A stretch of 64,000 bases of DNA from Cercis canadensis (taxonomy: Eukaryota > Streptophyta > Magnoliopsida > Fabales > Fabaceae): positions 8,599 to 72,598 of the forward strand of contig QAOA01008090.1 in the NCBI GenBank assembly GCA_003255065.1, written 5' to 3'. The notes beneath the pieces are model-generated. The model was not told the DNA's origin. It ran no database searches and was given only the letters and a program-made list of their open reading frames with translations. Of the stretch, positions 57,185 to 64,000 are shown piece by piece. Positions within the stretch are counted from its first letter, which is position 1, and every line of letters begins with the position of its first letter. The translations under genes and the position numbers were made by a program.

Positions 57185-58860
57185 CCTATGAGGAACTTGG
57201 CAAAGGTGGCTCACGACCTCTTCTATCTATAGAGAAACCTCCTGTGCTAGAACTCAAGCCTTTACCTGAGCATCTTAAATATGCTTACCTTGGTGACTCT
57301 TCCACTCTTTCGGTCATTATTTCATCTTCCTTAAAGGAGGAAGAGGTGGACAAGCTACTAAGGGTTTTAAGGGAGCATCAGGCAGCCATCGGATGGACCA
57401 TCTCAGACATAAAGGGGATCAGCCCCTCATTGTGTATGCACAAGATTTTGATGGAAGATGACTTTAAACCCTTTATTGAGCATCAACGTTGGCTGAATCC
57501 GAATATGAAAGAGGTGGTGCGAGCAGAAGTAATGAAGTTTCTGGATGCCAATATCATATACCCGATCTTTGACAGTGCATGTGTGAGTCCAGTGCAGGTA
57601 GTGCCTAAGAAGGGTGGCATGACGGTTCTCAAGAATGAGAATAATGAGCTCATTCTTACACGGACAGTCACTGGGTGGCGAGTATGCATTGACTACAGGA
57701 AGTTGAACAAAGCTACAAGGAAGGACCATTTTCCCCTTCTGTTCATTGATCAGATGCTTGATCGACTTGCGGGTCATGCCTATTATTGTTTCCTTGACGA
57801 ATACTCTGGGTATAATCAAATCTCTATTGCCCCTAAAGACCAAGAGAAGATGACCTTCACCTGTCCCTATGGGACTTTCACATTCAGGCGCATGCACTTT
57901 GGATTGTGTAATGCACCAGCTACCTTCCAAAGGTGCATGATGTCTATTTTCTCAGATATGGTGGAGCGTTATATTGAGGTTTTCATGGACGACTTCTCCG
58001 TCTTTAGATCTACCTTTGACACGTGTCTCAGTTACTTGTTTGCTGTTTTGAAAAGATGTGAGGAGACAAACTAGTTCTCAACTGGGAGAAGTGTCACTTC
58101 ATGGTCCAAGAGGAATTGTGCTTGGACACAAGGTTTCAGCTCAGGGACTTGAGGTGGACAGGGCGAAAATTGCTACCATAGAAAAATTACCTCCACCTAC
58201 TTCAGTTAAAGGTGTGAGAAGTTTCTTGGGACATGCCGGTTTCTATAGACGGTCCATCAAAGACTTCTCCAAGATCACTGAGCCCTTGTGCAACCTTCTC
58301 TTGAAGGATGTCTCATTTGAGTTTACTAAGGAGTGTCTTCAAGCCTTCGACAACCTGAAAAAGGCTTTAACTTCGGCACCTATCATCATTGCATCAGATT
58401 GGTCATTACCTTTTGAGCTCATGTGCGACGCCATTGACTATGCAGTTAGGGCAGTTTTGGGTCAACGACGGGACAAGTTACTATATGCCATTTACTATGC
58501 TAGTCGTACACTCGATCCTACTCAGATGAATTATGCCACTACTGAGAAGAAGCTCCTGGCGGTTGTCTTCGCTTTCGACAAATTCTGAGCTTATCTCATT
58601 GGCTCGAAGGTAATAGTCTTCACTGACCACTCTGCCATCAAATACTTGTTGGAGAAGAAGGATGCTAAACCAAGATTGATTTGATGGGTTCTTCTCTTAC
58701 AAGAATTTGACTTAGAAATTAGAGACAAGAAAGGCACTGAGAACCTAGTTGCAGATCATCTCTCCCGACTTGAAACTCCCAAAGAGATAGGGGATACTGA
58801 AGTCCCCATTGATGACTCCTTTCCGGATGAGCAACTCTTTGCTCTTTCTTCTACAGTTCA
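57185..58860 (+). pseudogene. Athila-3 reverse transcriptase and RNase H
   Basis: Resumes with SYEELGKGGSRPLLSIEK. RT: VCIDYRKLNKATRKDHFPLL, FTFRRMHFGLCNAPATFQRC (His where Pro is usual), FMDDFSVF. Two one-base deletions near 58073 and 58110 shift the frame. Connection VRSFLGHAGFYRRSIKDFSK; RNase [38 protein letters not shown] at 58586 and 58681 replace CGA codons present in Athila-2. Confidence 0.9.
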
Positions 58861-60144
58861 ACCATGGTTCAGTGACATTGCTAACTTCTTAGCTGTCAAC
58901 CTTCTTCCACCAGATCAAAGCTACCATCAAAGGAAGAAATTTCTTTTCGTGGCCAAGCATTACTACTGGGATGAGTCCCTCCTCTTCAAACACTGTTCTG
59001 ACTTTATCATTCGACGATGTATTCCTGAAGAAGAGATGGAAAGTATCCTCCATCATTGCCATGCATCACCTTACGGTGGCCACCATGGTGCGACTAGAAC
59101 TGCAGCCAAGATCCTGCAATCTGGCTTTTATTGGCCTACCATCTTTAAGGATGCTCATGCCTACATCTCAGCTTGTGATCGTTGCCAAAGAACAGGCACC
59201 ATCTCACGTCGTCATGAAATGCCACTAAACAGTATTCTAGAGGTGGAATTGTTTGATGTATGGGGAATTGACTTCATGGGTCCTTTTCCCTCATCTTACA
59301 ACAATCAATACATTTTGGTGGCAGTGGATTACGTGTCTAAGTGGGTTGAGGCAATAGCTACACATACCAATGATTCAAAAGTGGTGGTTAACTTCTTAAA
59401 GAAGAATATCTTCACTCGGTTTGGCACCCCAAGAGCCCTAATTAGTGATGAAGGCACTCACTTCTGTAACCAATACCTTGGTGCTCTACTGACCAAATAT
59501 GGAGTCAAACATCGGATTGCTACTGCCTATCACCCACAAACTAGTGGTCAAGTGGAGATTTCTAACCGGGAGTTAAAGTAGATTCTGGAGAAGACGGTCA
59601 ATGCCAATAGGAAATATTGGGCAAGAAAGTTGGATGATGCATTGTGGGCATATAGGCCAGTATTCAAGACACCCATCGACACATCAACATATCGGTTGGT
59701 TTTTGGGAAGGTTTGTCATCTACCAGTTGAAGTGGAACATCAAGCATACTGGTCCACCAAGAAATTAACTTTGATCAAAAAGTTGGGGGAGAAAATAGGT
59801 TACTTCAATTGAATGAGCTTGATGAATTTCGCCAGGATGCATATGAAAATGCCAAGCTTTATAAGGAAAGAACTAAGACATGGCATGATAAACGCATCCA
59901 GAAGCGTGAATTCATTTCGGGTCAAAAAGTCCTCTTGTTCAACTCCCGTCTTAAGTTATTTCCTGGAAAATTGAAGTCCCGCTGGTCAGGTCCTTTCATT
60001 GTTGACATTGTTTTTCCCCATGGAGCTATTGAGGTCAAAAGTGGAGATCGCAAGTTCAAGGTCAATGGCCAACGCTTGAAGCACTACGTGGATGGCGAGG
60101 ATGAGTTTCCAAAATCATCCATCACTCTCACCACCCTAGGTTGA
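58861..60144 (+). pseudogene. Athila-3 integrase
   Basis: [20 protein letters not shown] with CDRCQRTG; core [24 protein letters not shown] and [16 protein letters not shown], so all three acidic residues are retained. A TAG at 59579 replaces Trp; a one-base deletion near 59768 shifts into 59809-60144, which carries [19 protein letters not shown] (GPY/F). It lacks the 121-bp duplication of Athila-2. Confidence 0.9.
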
Positions 60145-60321
60145 TGCTTTTCAGAGCAAGTCAGGCTGAGGACTATAAACCCAGCGCTTGTTGGGAGGCA
60201 ATCCATCATTCTGAACCCTATCTTTTATGTTTACTTCGTTAGAGTCTTTTAGTTATTTCTTATTTTTTTTTCGTATTCTTAGTACCTATTTTTCTTCTCT
60301 TTCTTCTAATTTATGATTAAC

Positions 60322-62036
60322 CAGGTGAGAAAACAAGTTTGGGGGTCAAAAAGCTGGGCAATTAAAGCTAAAATGGCTGGATTCGCAAAAAAGGGCAGCA
60401 GCATGGGCGCCGTAGCGCCCACTTAAGGACGCCGCAGCGCCCTGTCCTCTACTGTCAATTCATAGCAACCTGAAGAAGAGGTGCCGCAGCACCCACTGAA
60501 GGGCGCCACAGCGCCCTCTCACGCTTAACTCCAGGGTCGCTGAAACATAGATGTCGCAGCGCCTTACCCAGGACACCGCAACGCCCTCGTCTCTGACAAA
60601 ACACAGGAAATGGCCAGAACCTAGGACGCCACAGCGCCCTAACACAAGAAAGGCCACATTGTCTAAGGTGCCGCAGCGCCCAGGTAAGATTTAATTACAA
60701 AAAAAAAAAAAAAAAACTTCATTATTTTTCACTTGAATGAAAACGGTGCATTTTGGATAAATATTTCAAAAAAAAATTTTCCTTTTCTGCCTTCCCTCTC
60801 TCTCCCCCACGACATTTCCTTCACCTCTCTCTTTCTCTCCTACAATCCCCTTTCGCCATTGTCACACCTTCACATTCCCCTCCCTCATCCTAACCCTTTG
60901 CCCTCACCAAATTTTTGCCTCCCTATACCTCTCCCATCCATTTCGCACCACTTTCTCACACACCCATAACTGTTTGTGCAATATAGCACACTTAATTTCT
61001 CCTTTCCACCTCTTCACGCGACACTCGGGCATAGGGAAATTTTTTCGGTTTACCTCCATTTTTCAGGTACTTACTTGCACTTGTCCTATTTTTGTTCTAT
61101 TTGACTGTATCTTGGCCACTTTTGGAGGCATCCCTCGCTCCAGTTGAAGTAATTTTCGTTTTGGATTGCACATGCCTGCAAGGTGTTTGTAAAAATGCCA
61201 CAGTCACTATACCATAGTTTTATGTGAAAATCTTACACCCCTGCCTTATGTTTTATCACTGTATGTTAGGGACTTTCTAGCTTCTGCCTTGTTTAGTTAT
61301 ATTACTCTTGCTCCTTGCAATGCATTGGTTATATTTTCATGGATAGTTAGTTTTTTTTTTTTTGTTATGCACAATAGGTGTTGGTATGTTTTTCGCATGC
61401 CTGCAATAAACTTCACTTAGGACGTGCTTACTGTGATACCCATCTTATAAGAGGTACATTGGGTTGATTTTGTCTTCTTCTGTCCCATTGTGCACTTGTA
61501 TGCTAGTTTCTCTCGTCCGCCTTGGCATGTTATGCTTTCCTCCTATTAGTTCATTGACTGGTGTCCTGTCATATTTCTTTGGCTAGTTAGATGATTTTTC
61601 TTGTGATGTGCCCATCCGTAGCCTGCCACAGCTTTGGGATTTGTCTTCTTACACATGGGATACTAATGTGCTCTTGCAATAACACTTTTGCTTGCGTGTT
61701 AAACCCCATTTGCTCCCCCTTGGCTTATCATTTTCTGTTCGGAGCTGTCGTTATTATGACATTCCTTGTTTTCTCCTTGTCAGCTCTCTCTCTATATTTT
61801 GCATAGCTCGTTACACTTTCTGGCTCCCATTATGTTAAAATTTCCAGGTTCATTACTTGCTCTTCCCTGTTGTAGCTTGCTCATTTTGACCCTGCCCACA
61901 TATTTTGGTTACCGCTTACCCTTGCATATTGCTACCTCCTTGTGCACTTGGTTGGTTGCTTGTTTCACACGTTATTGTTCTACCTCGCTCATTCGCCCTT
62001 TGAATTCTGCAGGTACAACTCCGTTTACCGATAGCC
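60322..62036 (+). repeat. ORF3 module upstream part in Athila-3 (array, leader intron)
   Basis: Begins AACCAGGTGAGAAAACAAG (60320s), GC palindrome array 60405-60690 with about eight units, A-run, CT-rich leader. The candidate intron is 61067-62012 (TTTTCAG|GTACTT ... TTCTGCAG|GTACAA), then the ORF3 ATG. No ORF of note. Confidence 0.7.
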
Positions 62037-63241
62037 ATGGCACCTCCAGCAAAGAGAAAGGTCGTTGGCTCCCCTTCCGGGTCCGGTACGTACGATCAGA
62101 AGAAGTTCGTGCATAAGGAAGCTGAGGCCCGATTCCTAGACTCCGTGATCAACAAAGCCTTGGTGCCCGAGCGCGGCTTGGTTTTCACCCGGGCTCTCAA
62201 TCCCAAAGTTCGGGAACTAGCCGACAATAATGGCTGGTTGCACTTCGTGGATCACCCAGTCACATTCGTGGTGCTCATCGTCAAGGAGTTCTATGCCAAC
62301 GCCAAATTCCGAAAGGAATTCAAGTGTTTGTGAGGGGCAAATGGGTTCCATTCGACAGTCCCTCCATCAATGCACTGTTCGGCCTCCCAGACATTGAGAA
62401 TGACGACTAGCTTCGTTACCTCCACGATGGACCCGACTGGGACGCCATCATTCGCACTCTTTGCCAGCCGAATACACAATGGAAGCTGCCTGACGACACC
62501 CCTATCTCATTTCGCGCGTCAGCATTGGAGACTGTGAGCAAGGTGTGGTACCACTTCTTGTGTGCCCGCCTTCTTCCTACGGGCCACTTGAACGATATCA
62601 CCACGCACTGGGCCATTCTCCTCTACTGCATTGTGACGGGGATGACCATTGACATTTGTACCATCATCTAGTAGTCCATTCTCTGCGCCATCGATAGCAC
62701 CAAGGGCTTTGCCTTTGGCCACCCTTCGGTGATTCAGATGTTATGTCAACAGGCCGGGGTCGAATAGAGGCCTGAGGAGGAGTTGCTTCATCTGAAGCAA
62801 CCACTGGACGCCACTGCCCATCGTCTCCAGAGTCCCCAGTCCAGTGCACCGACATTGGCACGACAGCGGCCACCTTCGCAGACACCACCATCTGCCGCCA
62901 CACCACCACCTGAGACCCAGCCGTCGAGTTCCTCCGGGTCTAGCTTGGCCCACCTAGAGCGTCAGATGTCTCGCCTACTCCAATATGCGGACCGATCATC
63001 CAGTTTCATGCATGAGACAGAGAGATTCATGGAGCGCGCCAACCTCTTCTTTAAGCACCAGATGAGCTTTAATGCTCATTTAGCCGAGTTTCATAGCCAG
63101 TGCTCCGCTGGTCAGGGCTCCACCATACCACCATTCCCACCACTACCGGTGCTTCCGCCCTACTCTCCTGGCCTCGACGAGGACTACGATGCCACTGATG
63201 AGGACCCTGGCGACAACGACAGCATGTCCGAAGCCTTCTAG
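62037..63241 (+). pseudogene. ORF3 of Athila-3
   Basis: ATG 62037 opens MAPPAKRKVVGSPSGSGTYD. It has the same domains as Athila-2 copy B: LVPERGLVFTRALNPKVREL, EFYANAKFRKEFK, then a frameshift near 62325 and TAGs near 62408, 62670 and 62765. The last open part, 62783-63241, has a Pro-rich linker, AHLERQMSRLLQYADRSSSF, FKHQMSFNAHLAEFHSQC and an acidic tail ending DSMSEAF. Full length would be about 400 residues. The role is unknown. Confidence 0.8.
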
Positions 63242-63908
63242 GGAAGTATTTTTCTTTCTGTTGGGATTCATTAAGGACAATGCATGTACTAAGTTTGGGG
63301 GTGGAAAAACATTGTTTTATTTACTGAGTACCTAATTGTTTTCTATTCCTATAACTTGTAGAAATGAGTAATGAGATGATATCTGTGTAATTTTGAAACT
63401 CCAGGGTCAGTGATAAAATCTTTTGTGTAGGAATCAGAATTTTTGAAAATATGCATAAACTTAAGTTACATGGTTACTCACCTGTGATTTTCTTCTATTA
63501 TTAACTCTCTCCTTGACACAATTTAAGCACTTGATCCTATGCATGACCCTAGTGAATTCTAAAGTAAATTTATGCATGCTTAACACTTCATGACCTCATG
63601 TGAACTCTAGAACTAGTTTGAATGCCATTTGAGGTGAAATTCTGGGCTTTGAGACATTAAGGAAATGATCTAGGCAATGTTTGGATCGATTGAGCCTTTC
63701 AAGACAAACCATTCTGTGAATTCTCTTAGTCACCCCAGTTGAGCCTAACATTTAGCCCCTTTCCTTGTCAACCAATACAGAAATCCGAAACCTTCAGCAT
63801 TTTCCTTAACCTTACACTCATGATTCACACAGATGCTAGGATAAATATTGAAAGCACAGTGACATATAGGGAGGATGGGTGGAGTATTGAACTTTGAAAA
63901 ATATGCAC
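63242..63908 (+). other. Athila-3 3' untranslated region
   Basis: Matches 50426-51094, including GGACAATGCATGTACTAAG and the AAGTTTGGGGGTGG purine run (about 63290-63303), and stops where the copia LTR begins. Confidence 0.75.
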
Positions 63909-64000
63909 TATTAGTCCCACAAGTTTCTGAACCTGTTTTGATGATAACAATAATGTCTTAATTTCTTATATGTGTTGTTTGTCTTGTTGTTATTAATCTT
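63909..64000 (+). repeat. Start of a copia-3-type LTR (cut by window edge)
   Basis: TATTAGTCCCACAAGTTTCT and the following 75 bp match the copia-3 LTR from 35108. It is inserted into the Athila-3 tail. Confidence 0.82.

Larger units (their letters stand above)
51828..63908 (+). mobile_element. Athila-3: sister copy of Athila-2 with an inserted solo LTR
   Basis: 5' LTR (51828-53245), tRNA-Asp primer site, gag, protease, [solo LTR 55766-57179], RT, RNase H, integrase, one ORF3 module, 3' untranslated region, broken at 63909 by a copia LTR. It is collinear with Athila-2 at high identity. It lacks Athila-2's integrase duplication and its second ORF3 module, so those are private to Athila-2. Its own stops and frameshifts inactivate it. 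Confidence 0.9.

Noticed and set aside
62291-62953. Minus-strand ORFs across ORF3 of Athila-3
   Set aside because: Shadows of the GC-rich ORF3 coding strand.

Overview
The window is eudicot-type nuclear plant DNA. It is AT-rich, contains spliced gene structure, and is dominated by LTR retrotransposons typical of land plants. The only recognisable host gene is a VIP1-like group I bZIP transcription factor at 14.2-17.3 kb (+), with its promoter just upstream. It looks damaged: a conserved N-terminal block is missing and the protein stops just after the leucine zipper. The genus cannot be named from this sequence.

Layout. 1-7.85 kb: an Athila-type Ty3/gypsy element on the minus strand (Athila-1). 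It has tRNA-Asp primer sites, a duplicated leader, several short tandem duplications and no RNase H or integrase, and it sits inside a Ty1/copia gag. 7.86-8.8 kb: that copia remnant (minus), itself inserted in a LINE. 8.8-9.7 and 13.0-13.8 kb: two LINE pieces (minus) whose domain order fits one split copy. Between them lie an inverted-repeat region, a decayed gypsy gag (+) and a 228-bp Mutator-type MITE with a perfect 9-bp target duplication. 14.0-17.3 kb: the bZIP gene. 19.3-20.3 kb: a SIRE-like solo LTR with a perfect 5-bp target duplication. 20.5-23.9 kb: three near-identical sequence pairs, each separated by one N, best read as unmerged contig ends. 23.9-29.0 kb: a copia element without integrase (copia-2), interrupted by an Athila LTR. 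29-35.1 kb: gene-poor DNA with a diverged ~0.9-kb duplication and a TA/TG microsatellite. 35.1-38.9 kb: a SIRE-like copia element (copia-3) cut in its integrase by Athila-2. 38.9-51.5 kb: Athila-2 (+). 51.8-63.9 kb: Athila-3 (+), carrying a solo LTR of the Athila-1 family. 63.9-64.0 kb: the start of another copia-3-type LTR.

How the parts relate. Athila-2 and Athila-3 encode Gag, protease, reverse transcriptase, RNase H and integrase in one frame, followed by a third ORF in the usual env position. The ORF3 product has basic clusters and a 'putative plant transposon protein'-like region but no visible signal peptide or membrane segment. It is preceded by what looks like its own promoter and leader intron. 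A 16-bp palindrome (GGGCGC-CGCA-GCGCCC and decayed versions) is repeated in the LTR U3 ahead of TATAAATA and again ahead of the ORF3 leader. A diverged form occupies the same LTR position in the third Athila subfamily. This shared cis-array plus ORF3 is the best candidate here for an undescribed regulatory system.

Both Athila copies are dead. Most of their in-frame stops are C-to-T (or G-to-A) changes at CAG, CAA, CGA or TGG codons, as expected from deamination of methylated DNA. Boundaries come from reading terminal motifs, primer sites, repeats and protein motifs by eye; no database search was run.
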